The translations under genes and the position numbers were made by a program. DNA of 64,000 nt, taken from assembly GCA_951230915.1 (NCBI GenBank), contig OX579637.1, positions 24,056,001-24,120,000 of the forward strand, given 5' to 3'. The notes under the pieces were generated by a model. The model searched no databases, was not told the DNA's origin, and saw only the letters and a program-made list of their open reading frames with translations. This stretch comes from Antitrichia curtipendula. Taxonomy: Eukaryota; Streptophyta; Bryopsida; Hypnales; Leucodontaceae. Below, one piece after another: positions 1-11,819 of this stretch (position 1 is the first letter of the stretch; each line of letters opens with the position of its first letter).

Positions 1-34
1 GTATACTAGGAACCAAGCTTAGCTTCAACTGGAT

Positions 35-255
35 TACACTAAAGATGGTATTTAGTGTTACCTACACTATTTGAAATAAAAAAGCTATAGTTTTTTACTC
101 TTGATGGGTATTTTTACCCAAGAGAACAATACCAATATTCATTAAAAATGAGGATCTCTGTAAACATAGTTGGTAAAAATACTCCTCCAAAGTAAGACAT
201 TGTAGCATATTTACATCAATTAGTGTAGGTAACACTAAATACCATTATTAGTGTA
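35..255. mobile_element. MITE-like element with 35-bp terminal inverted repeats
   Basis: Positions 45-69 and 221-245 are perfect 25-bp inverted copies of each other. The match extends outward to 35 and 255 with two mismatches. The element is about 221 bp, has no coding potential and is AT-rich inside, which is the usual make-up of a non-autonomous DNA transposon. I cannot fix a target-site duplication, so the superfamily is open. Confidence 0.75.
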
Positions 256-495
256 GTGTGCCTTGTACCGTTGCCACAGGCAAATTGTAAGTAAAAATAA
301 TTATTTAATTTTTTTTAAACCAAAAATAACTAAAAAATGCACAACTTTTCTATCGTAGGTCCGAAAGCCATGAAACAAAGTCCATGCACCCCTCCTTGCT
401 GAAGGCTTTCCAATGGTACCAAGCACGCAACCAAGGGATGCACAATCCTCCAAGTCTCACCGTACCAAAAACAAAAAAAACAAAAAACACATCAA
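256..495. repeat. Diverged dispersed repeat, copy A
   Basis: This stretch matches 50163-50410 in the same orientation at moderate identity. Shared blocks are a TTGCC-A-GGCAA palindrome followed by AATGTAAGT, an ACAACTTTTC-type block near 340, a CATGAAACAAA-type block near 370, and a CTCACCGTA block followed by an A/C-rich tail. It has no ORF of note. It may be a solo terminal repeat or another non-autonomous element; the class is unknown. Confidence 0.55.
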
Positions 496-2702
496 CTTGA
501 ATAGAATGATTGGACAGGAAATGGGCAACTTCAATGTACTACAACCTTGCCATCATTCCTACCACTTGAAGTTAAATTTTTCCATAAACACAAACTAAGC
601 GTCCCAATCCATTCTCATTACACAAAAATCAAACAAATACATAATAACTACAAGGGTAAATAAATAATTCAAGTGAACAAATACATTTGGCTTATGCATA
701 GAACATTTTTTTTAAATTGAAAATTGAAAATAAATATTCCATTTTATTTATTACATTTACAAATCCTATCTTTGCATCTAAAAAAATGGAAACCACAACT
801 ACCTTTAAAAAATTCAAAAATTCAAATCCTAATATATTCATATAATGCATCTGTACTCTTTGCTTTATTCATATGTTGTCCAAAATGAAATCTTTGGAAG
901 AAGAGAAAAATCAATCACTTTATAGCACATTAGTTGCATTGATAAAAGCAAAAACAAATCATCTACATTACTTACCTCTTGATTCAAAAATTCATGCAAG
1001 CCACTCCCTAGAGATGTAGGAATCTTGCACAAGCCTACAAGCATAAGGAATTCAATATGCCAATCCCATTTTTTATTTATTTTGAAATTGAAAGCAAAAA
1101 CAATCCAAAAATTGCAGAAGATTCTACAAGTGTCCAATGCTCCCACAAATTTGCACCTATATGACTTATGTGGTGTAGAAAATGTATACAAATTCTATGA
1201 AAATTTTACTACTCCACTAAAGAGCTCTGGAAGATTTTGAAGAACTATGACAAAAGGATACTGCTCACACTTGTTGTAGTTGTATAAAAATCTTCCACAA
1301 TTCATGTTTGTTATTTTCAAAATGTTATAGACATTCCTTGAGGACATAGGAATTCTAAACAAGTCTATTAACAAGTAGTACGTATTTGATGAGATATAAC
1401 ATTTTACCACACAAACTAAAATAGAGTTACAAAAAAATTTAGCATATTTTATTCAATTTAGACAATGGTTGCAAAAGTTTCAAGCTTTAGGGTAGGCTTA
1501 AAACTATGTGAGGATACTTCTAGTCCCCTTGGGTAGTGAGGGGATAAGGTTTTATGGGATTCAAACATATGAAGAATGTATGTTAATGAATACAGAATGG
1601 CATGGGAAAAAAATAAGGGAGATGAAAATAAATATCCAACAAAAAAAATTAAAATACTACCCCATTTGTGGAAAAAATTGGAAGTCTTCACAGACAAAGG
1701 TTTCTTTGGGTCAAGAAATATAAATAATGTGGGGCATGGGATATAAAATGGCATAAGATGGAAAATAACTGGAGATGGAAATAAATATTGAACATAGAAA
1801 CTAAAAATACTACCTTGTTGAGAAGCTAAAGAAATAAATTACCCTTCAAATTAGAAAAGTTCACACTATGGAAACAAAAACCATTGGGTAAGAAATTGGT
1901 ACACCATAATATTTTCAAAGTTGGTAAATTCCTAAAACATTTTTTTAGAAACTACTATTTTTTTATCTAATATTATCATATAGTTTATGTTTATTCCCAC
2001 TCAACAGGGTTTTTTTGTCTTATATAAAGGGTTTCACATCTTTTTCAACACTCTGCTATTTTATCAAACTTTGAACTCTATCTACCAAAAAATTTGGTAT
2101 TTGGGCAAATATGCCAACACGAGTAATCCATCTACCATTCTTGATTGTGAAGTGCCGTGGAAGTCATTTTTTCCTTGCCAAATTATTTCAACAATGTCAT
2201 CATACATCCAAAGTTGACACAAATTTTGAAATGCGGAAGAGCAAAATGCCCCTCATTACAATAAAATCCAATCATCACTTATCTGTGTTAATCTCTCATT
2301 TTGTTCTATTGTAGGTGCCCAAATCCCAAACACATAAGAACTGTGGTCTTGATCCCAATGGATGGTATTGTAGAAATCATCGACTCAGATACTGTATAAA
2401 TGAGAGAACTTGTGAATCCTACAAAGCGTTCTCAGAGATTCATAAACTCTATTTGGCTCTGTAATGGAATGCTAGTTTGTAATCCCTCATCTATAGTTTT
2501 TTTGTACATGCATGGTTTTAGTTCCATAAACCAGTCCTTCATTCATATTAAAACTTTGCAATCCGTTTGACCAACTTCACTTGGTCTTCTTCTTATTCAT
2601 CTATAGTGGTCTCAGAGTTTTTAATACTCCCATGACATAGTGACTCATGGTGTATCCTCTATTTATGCCACTTCACCACCCTAATGCAAACATTTTTTCA
2701 TT
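496..2702. other. AT-rich non-coding stretch
   Basis: Only short ORFs of about 100 codons or fewer occur here. They show no recognisable motif and have low-complexity composition. I see no RNA gene and no convincing repeat. This is the flank outside the left edge of the candidate MULE. Confidence 0.6.
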
Positions 2703-2712
2703 CACTTGGTCC

Positions 2713-2750
2713 GAGCGAAGCTAGTATACGAGCGTAGAGCGTGGAGCACA
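2713..2750 (+). repeat. Left terminal inverted repeat of the candidate MULE
   Basis: It contains AGCGTAGAGCGTGGA followed, after two bases, by ACA. The reverse complement of this string sits at 19077-19094. The first 18 bases differ from those of the right end, so this terminus may be mutated or truncated. Confidence 0.5.
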
Positions 2751-3510
2751 AAAACTTAAGCTGGAATTAAAAAGAAATTCAAAATATTATGAATGTTTCT
2801 AAAACATAGTAATTTATTAGGGAGTATTTGAAAATTTGGCGAGATTTTTTAAATTATTTATTTGAAACCTATAACCATGGACCTAAGACCATGTATAATA
2901 AGATATTTTTTAATTTTTTAATATAAAACTATGATTCTGCTGTTGTGTTTATTAGTTGATTTTTTGGGGGTTAGGAGGGCTGTTTTAGGCCTGTTCCCGG
3001 TGCTTTCCCCTCGGCAGCAAAAGAACGGCCTCTGTCAGAAAATTCTTTTTCAAAATAAAAATAAAAATAAAAATCTTAAAATGTAACAACAAGATGAACA
3101 ATTTTTTTTAATTTTTTTTTTAATTTTTTGTGGCGTATGACATGGTAGTCTCTCGGCCACGTCACGCAGCTACTGCAGTTTAGGATTGAGACAGTTTTAG
3201 AGTCTTCAAATCCTGGGGCTGAAAAACATGTAATGTATGGGGTTCATAGAGTTTCACACTAATGATAACAACATTTCCACCTAATATATATGTCACATTA
3301 AATTTGGGAGGGAATCTCTCAATAAATCATGCCAAAACTGAAAAAAGAAAAAAGAAACATTCAGTTACAATGTACTCAAATACAATGATATTAAAAATGT
3401 AGTAGTGGCCCTTTTGTCTCACTACATATATAAAAGGAACTGTAATACAAGAAGCACAAGTTGGTTTGCCTCTTCACTGGCCAAGTACATGGGTCGCTAA
3501 TGACACTCAC
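2751..3510. other. 3' flank of the transposase gene, no gene seen
   Basis: AT-rich DNA downstream (on the minus strand) of the transposase stop. A GC-richer patch lies near 2970-3040 and another near 3130-3170. No ORF, RNA gene or clear terminator signal was recognised. Confidence 0.5.
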
Positions 3511-6500
3511 CTATAAATTACTTTTGCACCTCAAAATGCCACTTTCAAGAATGCATTTGAGTTCATTGAAGCTAAAGCTTGGAGCATGAATGAAAACATC
3601 TACCTCTGCATCAAGGCGGCATATGACAACAAATATGAAATACAAGTGCTTGCAATTTGCCCATTGCCCTCTCTTTCCTAGTGCCTTTGCTGACATATCC
3701 TTGAAATTATGACAAGTGCATTCAGGAAATGAACCTATTGTCAATACATATTGTTGAATGTTAGGCGGTATACCTGAATCAAGCAATATGATGCATCCAA
3801 ATCCTGGATGAGGTATCATAGTTACTTGATGAATAGTGGCCTTCAAAGTAAGTGCAGAAGCACAGTTATTTGATTGTTTGGTTGTTGGCACATTCGAACT
3901 TCTACGGATTTTTTTGCCAAACCTTGTACTAGGATGCTCTGCAGGAAAAGCTGGGACTTGGAATCCAGATAAATCAAGAGGTAGCTCATGATCTCCAAAC
4001 AACCTCTTCGGAGAAATTTCAACACGCTTGGGAAGATGAAATCCTGCATTCTGAAGGTCCATAATCTCTTTTGGCGTTAGATTGGTTCCAAACTTCATTG
4101 GCCAAATGCTAGGCACTTCAGGTTTAGAAAGAACCCATTTTTGCCTTGAACCTTTGACGCAACGCTCAATGTCGTCATTGCAGAAGAAAAATTGAATCAC
4201 TTCAATCCTGTTTTTCTTATAATTGGTCATGTTGCCTGTATAAGTTGGTGCTGCCGTTCCTTTATTGCCTTGCACAATTTTTGCAATACACTTCTTTTTC
4301 GTCAAAGCCTGTTGAGCAAAGCATGCTTTAGCTGATGTTTTCAGCAATCGCGCAATATGCCATTGTGACTCATCACAAGCAGTTTCTTCGACCGTTGTTA
4401 CTCGAGGTGCCATTGGTATTGTTGTTGTGTTCAATGGTCCAAGTGACACTAACATTTCTACATCTTCTTCGCATTCACTGAGTAAAGGTCCTTCAGAGAT
4501 TGTTTCCAAAGGAATCCTAGAAGTACTTGCTTTGGTAGACCTTGGTCCTTGACGTGGTCGAGAGTAATTTACTTTGTCGGGACGGTGTGAATCGTATTCA
4601 GATCCTAGCGGCAAATATGGCATCCGCTTCTGAGATCCAAAAATCTCTTCACCTTCAAAGTGGGGATCCCTAGTGCAATATTCTCCAGCCCCTGGTACAC
4701 TTGCCATTGCATCATTAAGACCTTTAGGATTTCCAGTACGTTGAGCGTACCTCTGTGCAACACGAAGCACAAGTTCTTCCTTACCAGGACCTCTGCCTGG
4801 CTTGTTTCCTTTTAGAAACTGATGATATTGAACCATTTGCATAAATGCCCTCACATAGTCATCAACAGTAGCAACGTACAAATCATTCCTCCGATTTCCA
4901 GATTGTTGCAGCCATTTATTATGGACAGTCTCAACAAGGTTGCAAGAGGGCATTTCTGCAAGCTCATTAGCTGGAAGATCCTGTATCAAGAAACATGGAT
5001 TAGAAGAAGACAGTATGAAATGCATTGATGTTGCAAAATGATTTGTATATTTCATTAGTTAGAGCAAAGAGATTACATAAATTTCATGGAAGCTACAAAT
5101 TTTGGATGGAAACTCTAAATTATAAGGGCAAATAATTGAAAACAACATGCACAACCGATGGCTAATATGGTACAAATAGATTCAATAGGGAAAATGAAGA
5201 ATCTCACAATTTGCATAAATCCTCTCCACTGTTTGTACCGAAAGTGCCAAAATGCTAACCACAATTCCAGCCTTTGGAGGCCCTCTTCAGTTGTTGCTCC
5301 AGAAGAGTGCCACCATGATCGAATGGCGTGATATCGGATCTGAGAGTCGGCAGATGATGCTGCATCTTTGTATTGCTTACACAACTTCCGATGTTGATCT
5401 TGAAGGTCGGCACGAATATCTGCCTTCGTATGTTTTTCCATGGATTGAGTCCAATGAAAGAGACATGTGCGTTCTCGATTGAGCATCGGCTTCGATGGAT
5501 CACCACTCCCATATATGATTCTCACCGCATTCCAGTTAGCTTGCGCACTGTCAGCCATAAATCCCTTGAAATAAGGCAAGGGGATACCATATTTGGCCAT
5601 AACGACGTTCAAATTATTCCAAAAATTGCTTTGCGCGACAGAATCCTCAGATTGCATGTTACAAAGAGCAATGGTCATCACACGGCAGAAACTTGGATCA
5701 TAAACATGGCATGCCATTGTAGTCCAGTGCTTCACTCGCTTAACATGATCAAACATGATCCAGGCATCTTGGAGGTCACCACCTGGTTGCATCCGTGTCA
5801 CCAAATCCACTCCACTACCAGGGCCTAATTCAGACATTTTGAAGACAAAAACTTTGTCTGAATCAGATCCTTGACCAGGAAACTTATTTTCTTGAACATA
5901 AGCCCAATTGCTGCATCCCCGAAGCTTGGTGATGCTATCCATGACTCCAAACCTGCGAAAGTACTTGAAGGTGGTAACCTCATTTCTAATGCTAGGGGAA
6001 CTTATGTATTTGCATTTGTCAAGAACAGGGAGGAGTTCATCAAGTCCAAACTTTGCAGCAGGGGCTCCCTCAGGTCGAAGAAGCAACTCTCCCAATAGTT
6101 CCTTGCTGGCCTCTAGGACAATTGATGAATTTGTTGCTGATGGAGTCCTCTCCACTTGATCAGAAATTAACAATCGAGTCTTCTCTTTTGAATCACGACA
6201 ATCTCCCTCTTTTACTGGATGCTCATGAATATCGAAGTGAACACATGCTCGCCTCATCTCTTTGTTTCCAACAACATAATATATTTTTGCTGAGCAACTT
6301 GCAATACATGAAGGAACAACAGAGCAAATCCTGCACGTGATGGTTGAACTAGAAGGAGGGTTAAGACCAACCTCAAATGGAATGGAAGAGCATCCATCCC
6401 ATTCAGTCTCATTCACAGATGATGTGCGATGTACACGAGTAAGGTAGTCACAGTTGATGTTATCACAACGAAGATGACCGACGCATGAAGCCAATCGAAA

Positions 6501-7061
6501 CGTCAATCCATCATCGTTCTTGATGTTAGTCGTATGTGTATTTGACCAACAATGTCCATCATAGCGTTTCTCCATTCCACTCAAAAGCTTCGCTTGACAA
6601 TGAGCACTAGAACTTCCGAGGGGTGGTAATTCAAAAATGACATTGCCATTGAAGACTGATGGTACAAACTCTACCTGGTGAATAGCAACTGCATCATAAT
6701 CTAACTTCTTCAATGGGTTTCTCGATCCTTTCGTATGGCAAAGCCTCCGTAGACAAGGAATTATGGATTTTCCTTGAATATTCCCGAATCTTAAAACTGG
6801 AGTTGGAGAAGGCACGGGAGCTGCGCCTTGGACTTGTATTAGAGAAGACTGGGTCGATTTGAGGATCTTGTGAGGTGGAGATGAGTCATCTGAATCGTCA
6901 CTCAAAATTGTAATGGACTCTAATCCTGGTTCAATTTTAATCCCTAACGACATTGGAGTCTCTTGAGTAGATGTAGTTGACAATCTAGGAGTAGCTTCTC
7001 CAGAAAATTCCCTAATAGTTGATTCAGATAAACCATACGCTAAATATCTTCCCGGTTGCAA
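3511..7061 (-). CDS. MULE transposase, two exons, intact (1107 aa)
   Basis: Exon 1 is 7061-5208 (618 codons) and exon 2 is 4980-3511. The intron 5207-4981 is phase 0 with a GTGAGA donor and an ATACAG acceptor. Joined length is 1107 residues with no stop or frameshift. Residues about 50-58 (ITILSDDSDD) resemble a SUMO-interacting motif. Residues about 170-290 are Cys/His-rich (C181, C193, C199, C204, HxxxH near 280) like the WRKY/GCM-type zinc fingers of MULE transposases. The RNase H-like core includes D438 (MFDH), D504 (FMADSAQANW) and the CxxH-type CLFHWTQSMEKH. Near residue 1040 is a SWIM zinc finger (CTCHNF then CKH). Together these make a DNA cut-and-paste transposase of the Mutator type. 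The third acidic residue is probably in the Glu-rich helix near 590-605. It is transcribed divergently from the ParB-methyltransferase gene. Confidence 0.88.
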
Positions 7062-7097
7062 ATGCCATTGTCTGCACTTGCTATCAAGGATAGGTTC

Positions 7098-7448
7098 TCA
7101 ACTGAGTGTATGAGTCAATTCACCATTGATATTGTCAAAGATCTCTTCATCAATGTGTAAAGAACTCTCAGAAAGATGAAATTGAATACTCAAACGGAAT
7201 GCAATGACAATAGCGTATCCTAATTCACCAATGGGAAAAGTGATAGGAACTGCTTCCCCCAGTGACCTCACAACTGCCATTGAATTGGCAGACATGCCTA
7301 AGCTCATTGCGTACAGTAACTGAGACTCCAAAGCATTACTATTTTGGATTGCTTGTAATATTATGTATATGAGAATGAAAATTAGGGACCAAGTGGGAGA
7401 AGAAGAAGCGAACAACAAACGATGCACATAAATATTTAGTTCGTTCAA
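7098..7448 (-). CDS. Small ORF upstream of the transposase, unknown (116 aa)
   Basis: This open frame lies 37 bp upstream of the transposase start, on the same strand. It has a hydrophobic segment near residues 18-35 (SLIFILIYIILQAI) and an acidic C-terminus. I recognise no family. It could be a 5' leader exon of the transposase transcript, a small independent gene, or chance. Confidence 0.25.
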   Translation of the reverse strand: MNELNIYVHRLLFASSSPTWSLIFILIYIILQAIQNSNALESQLLYAMSLGMSANSMAVVRSLGEAVPITFPIGELGYAIVIAFRLSIQFHLSESSLHIDEEIFDNINGELTHTLS

Positions 7449-8664
7449 AAAAATATTAAATAAAAGTTATTTGAATAGCCACCGGCACTTTAGTAGTTAG
7501 TGGTTAGATTTTAAATTTGTTGAAGGCCTGACGAGTATTCAATGAAATTGATGCATTGCATGTACTCAACCGTCACAAAGAAATTCGTAAGAGATCTAAT
7601 GAAAAAAATATAAAACATTATGACTTTGTACATCCAAATCCGTCGAGGTATTTTATTTTGGAATAAATAATGTAGGGAGCCACTTCAATGAATACTCGCC
7701 TATTTAGAATGTGAAGAGTTGAAGTATATTGTAGAGGCAAAAAAACAAAAGATTAAGGGCATCTACATTGCAAACCCTGCATATAAGCCCTGTAACCGGA
7801 TATAGTGGGCCAATAAAGGCATTGAAATTGTTGGTTCTTTGTCAAGAAATATTGATAGAATGCTAAGCTGAAAATCCCAATGTCTAGTGAAATTTCCGCA
7901 TTACAAGAAAATGAAATGAAATGATTCACATTAAAAAAGAAAATTCCATTGAAACAAAAGATGAATGAATTCATTGGCACAATCTAAAATGCGGAAAAGG
8001 ATTGATAATCATGATTACTCTTTCAACGCGCCAACTTCTAGGCCCTTCAAGCATTGTAAATTAGCCGGTCTTGGGTGGTCACAAGTCAAGACCCGGGAAT
8101 TGAAGGTCACATTAACAGTTGCACTGGGACAATATATTAATAAAATCTAAATGGGGACCTTGTACATTGTTGATATTGTGCAAGATCATGGGTGTATTGT
8201 AAATGCCCTTCTATGATCTTGAACGTCTTAAATCATATTTACGAGACGTCAGAGAACACCCTAAACTATATAGGTAAACTAGATTAGCTACCGAATTTCT
8301 AACTAAATGAGAACAAATCAATTGTGGAAAAATATAATCTGGTGTTGTACATTGCAAAACATAAATGCAGAGCACCATTCCAATTGTGCCCACCATAGGA
8401 TTTCTGCCATGTAGTTTGTACTGAGGTAGTTTTTGTTTCTTTGAATGAAGTTGTAGAGCTATTGATTAGCATTGTGTCCCTCTCAACCACCTGACATAAT
8501 TATATAATCAATATAATAATGTCTTAGAAAAACGGATATGTGTTAATGAATTTTTTTGCCTTTAAAGCGAAACATGTAAAAGCGCCAGAAACTAAACAAA
8601 TGGGAAAAAGCATTAATGCGTCAATTAACTAGAGAATTTTCTTTACATATAGGTGTAACTTTTC
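7449..8664. other. Intergenic, no gene seen
   Basis: AT-rich DNA between the minus-strand transposase and plus-strand ORFs. Short ORFs are unremarkable. It probably contains part of the divergent promoter region of the element. Confidence 0.45.
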
Positions 8665-8712
8665 TTGCATAGAGATCACTTCATTGCTGTAGAAAGTCAT
8701 TGCGCAGCTCAA

Positions 8713-9168
8713 ATGTCTAAAGTGGAAAATAGTTCCCCTTTACTAGAGAGACCGAAGCGGAGGAAGAGAAAGTATAGTACCAATTACTCCTTTAAGAAAG
8801 CACTTCATCGATCTAGGGAACAAAGGATTCGTAAAGCGAGAAGTCCAGGAGTCTTATCTTCTCTTACTAAGAAGCTTATGTTCACTGGCATTGATATTAC
8901 AGGAGATGCAGAATCATCACCAAAGTGCTCTTCTCCAACAAATTTGATTTTAGAATCAGTTATTGAAGTGAAAGAGCGGGAAGACATCAACAACACCGAG
9001 TATCATACTCTTCAGGTTCACTCTATGTTGTCATATCAACTTGTTAGTGGTATGAACAGGCTCAATATATTTAGAAAACACCGAGTTGTCAATATTGTTC
9101 TACATAAACCTTCGAGTGTCTTGTCTAATATATCGATATCATATTCTTGGCTTCGAGTCATTTCATGA
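8713..9168 (+). CDS. Basic hypothetical protein or exon inside the MULE
   Basis: The frame opens at ATG 8713 (the upstream frame is open to 8665). It has a strongly basic N-terminal third (RPKRRKRKYS, then FKKALHRSREQRIRKARS), which looks like a bipartite nuclear localisation signal or DNA-binding tail. A possible splice donor (CAG/GTTCAC) near 9014 would end the coding part before the less protein-like remainder. Composition up to there is protein-like. Family unknown. It could be an accessory protein of the element or a leading exon of a gene that runs rightwards. Confidence 0.35.
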   Translation: MSKVENSSPLLERPKRRKRKYSTNYSFKKALHRSREQRIRKARSPGVLSSLTKKLMFTGIDITGDAESSPKCSSPTNLILESVIEVKEREDINNTEYHTLQVHSMLSYQLVSGMNRLNIFRKHRVVNIVLHKPSSVLSNISISYSWLRVIS

Positions 9169-10947
9169 TTTTAATGTGCTTCCACCATATGGTACTACAT
9201 CAGAACATACATCACAGTAGATTGCAAATGATATTTTGAATGACATCTTCTATCCTTTTAATTCAAAAGGTAGTTTCAAAGGAATTTGGTTGATAATTAT
9301 TTTAAAAATGTATGTCCTAAGCATGCTAGCCGCATCGCTTAACGTAACTTAATATTAAAACTTATGTATGAAGCTCCAATGCGGTTATGTTTAGACTTAG
9401 AATCCATTCACGTTTGGTTCATGTTTTGCCAGATTTGGAAGTATTAAACTTCAGTATTTCTCGGTGTTCTTTAGGGATATTGTGCAGTTTAGGTTTCTGC
9501 TGTGTTCCAGGGTTTCTGTGACCTAGATATCAGTGCGGCAGATTTGAATTTGGATGCGGCCTTTGTTCATTTTTTTAACCGCCCTTTCAGATTTCGATTC
9601 AAGCCATGGTGGTGACCACACGTTGCAGCTACTTGTCTATTATGATCTGAGTTATTGGTTGCCGCAAATCTGGCGCACTGTAAACCTACCTCAGTCCTGG
9701 ATATAGCATTGTGAGTGGTCACCAGAAAAGTACCCTGGCAATGGCGTCTCGCTTCCTCACAAGCCTTAGCGATCTGTGTAGGTCTTTTTTGGGGTGTTTA
9801 TTCTGTCCAGTAAGGGAGAGTTGGTGAGGTCTTCGGAATTGCAAGAACCAATACCCATGTGTCATCCTTTTCTTTTACCAAATAAGAACTTGCAGCAAGG
9901 GTGACTTTCTTCATTTCTGTTTGGTCGAGCGAATCAGTAATTCCTAGGGTTTTATGAGGATCAGTCTGGACGAGGGCGTTATAGCTTCTGCGACTTCTGT
10001 CCGTTGACTACGACATTCGTGAACCCTGCAGCAATTAAGCACATCCAACACTGCATAAGTCGATTGTCTAATAAGGTTGTTTAGGGTTTGAGTATTCGTT
10101 GTGGAGTGACTTGGCGTTTGTGGGTATACTGGTACATTTTGTTTAAGGCGGTCCGAAAGCTGGCGCACAATAAACTGCCGCATCGTATGCTTTGGCGCTC
10201 CGTATGTTCTAGCAAACCGTAGGTTCTAGCGCTCCGTAAGTTTTGACCTAGCCGATTTCCGTCGAAATAGAAGTCAGGGGCTCCGTCAGTGTTGGCGTAG
10301 CAGAAGTCCGCCGCCGTAGAGGTCGGGCGCAGCAGTAGTCGTCTAGAAATCACGCCATCGTCGACATCGACGGGTTAGTGATACCCCGGAAACTGCAGCT
10401 GAAGTCTTAAAGAACTGAGGACACCGTCGGCACCGACGGCACTAGGGGTCTCCCGCCGCAGCAGCTGCTCTTAATCTTCGAGGACTGTCCGGCATCACCT
10501 CCACACCGAAGTACTCTCGAACTTCAGCCTCTGGTCAAGTTCTTTCCGTTTTGTAGTACTTTCTAAGGTGCGGCTTAGGGTTGTAAAGTTGTTCCCCTAT
10601 CTGTGCGATTCAATTTTATGTGACTCAACTTGTCCTGTTAGATATTGCTTCGGCCGGTCAGATTTCTGTCTTTCTTGTTATATCGATTCCATGTTTCTTC
10701 ATTCTGTTTGATTTGCTCCAAGTCACGAGCCAGATAGGACATGAGCACTGAGCAGCCAGACAGTTCGCATGCAACGTCGGGCAATTCTGGATCTCGCGGT
10801 GAGTTCAGTATCGAGGGACCTAGTTAATCGGTCGTCCCGTTTTTGGTCAAGCTACGCTCTGGTGAGTGCGCTCTAGATCTGGCTAGAGGTTAAGGATAGC
10901 ACGACCTGGTGGCATTGGAGTGTACCTTTGTGACTGTGCCGATACAA

Positions 10948-11010
10948 AAACTGGATCCGACTTTCGGGAAACTGGATTCAACTTTCGGGAAACTGGATCC
11001 GACTTTTGGG
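10948..11010 (+). repeat. Three tandem copies of a 21-bp unit
   Basis: Exact-register copies begin at 10948, 10969 and 10990, each starting AAACTGGAT and ending TTNGGG, with one to three differences per copy. It lies in the leader of the ParB-methyltransferase gene. Confidence 0.85.
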
Positions 11011-11819
11011 ATTTTAAAAAGTTTTGTTTCCCGGATAGAACGGGTTGTGAGTGCAACACGTGTTTCGTTGAAGCGAATAGATTAAACAAGTATGTTGAGT
11101 CGGCGTAGTTTTGAAGTGCTTGTAGGAGTGCTTCTTTTTGGTTTGACTTCTTCTCTTGTACGGCATTATTTTTTCCCGTTGATTTAATTTGTGGTGTCGT
11201 TAGTCTTGGTATTGTTCTTCTGGAGGCAGCAGGATGCCGAATGCTCTCAGTCTTTCGGAGAATGTATTTAGCCCTACAAATGGATGGGATCACTAGTTTT
11301 CTGTTATTGCGGAGATAATTATCGGTTTATGAATTATGGCAGAGCACTAGTTGAAACGATCGGGAATGAGAATAAGCAGCTGAATCTCGGCGAATGCAAG
11401 CTCGGAAGACACGGACCATCAGTGAACTGTCTGGTTATATCCAGAGTCGTTTATTTTGTGTGGTGTTGCGGCCTCTGTTTTGTTTTGATTAGTTCTTGAC
11501 TAATTGGATTGAACTATGTCAGCCTGGAGCACTTATAACCTTGTCTGAAGACCTGTCCTTTATGTAAAGGTATCCTAGAGGAAGCGGGGCTACCTTGTTC
11601 GTACCAGTCTCTCTAGAGATGACGATTTAAGTTTCTGGAATCTGGTATTAACCTAGACAAGATCGCACTCTAGCGTCACTAGGAGCTGTAAACTTGCTCT
11701 TGACGATATCCAGCTATTGAATGGGATATATCATTTTGAACGACTAGACCTGTCCTACGATTAGGATTTATATATCAGATTCGGATTTCGGCTTTTGGAC
11801 TGGTGCGACTCATTAAGTC

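Noticed and set aside
5252..6340. Several plus-strand ORFs of 75-151 codons
   Set aside because: They are antisense shadows of the MULE transposase exon.
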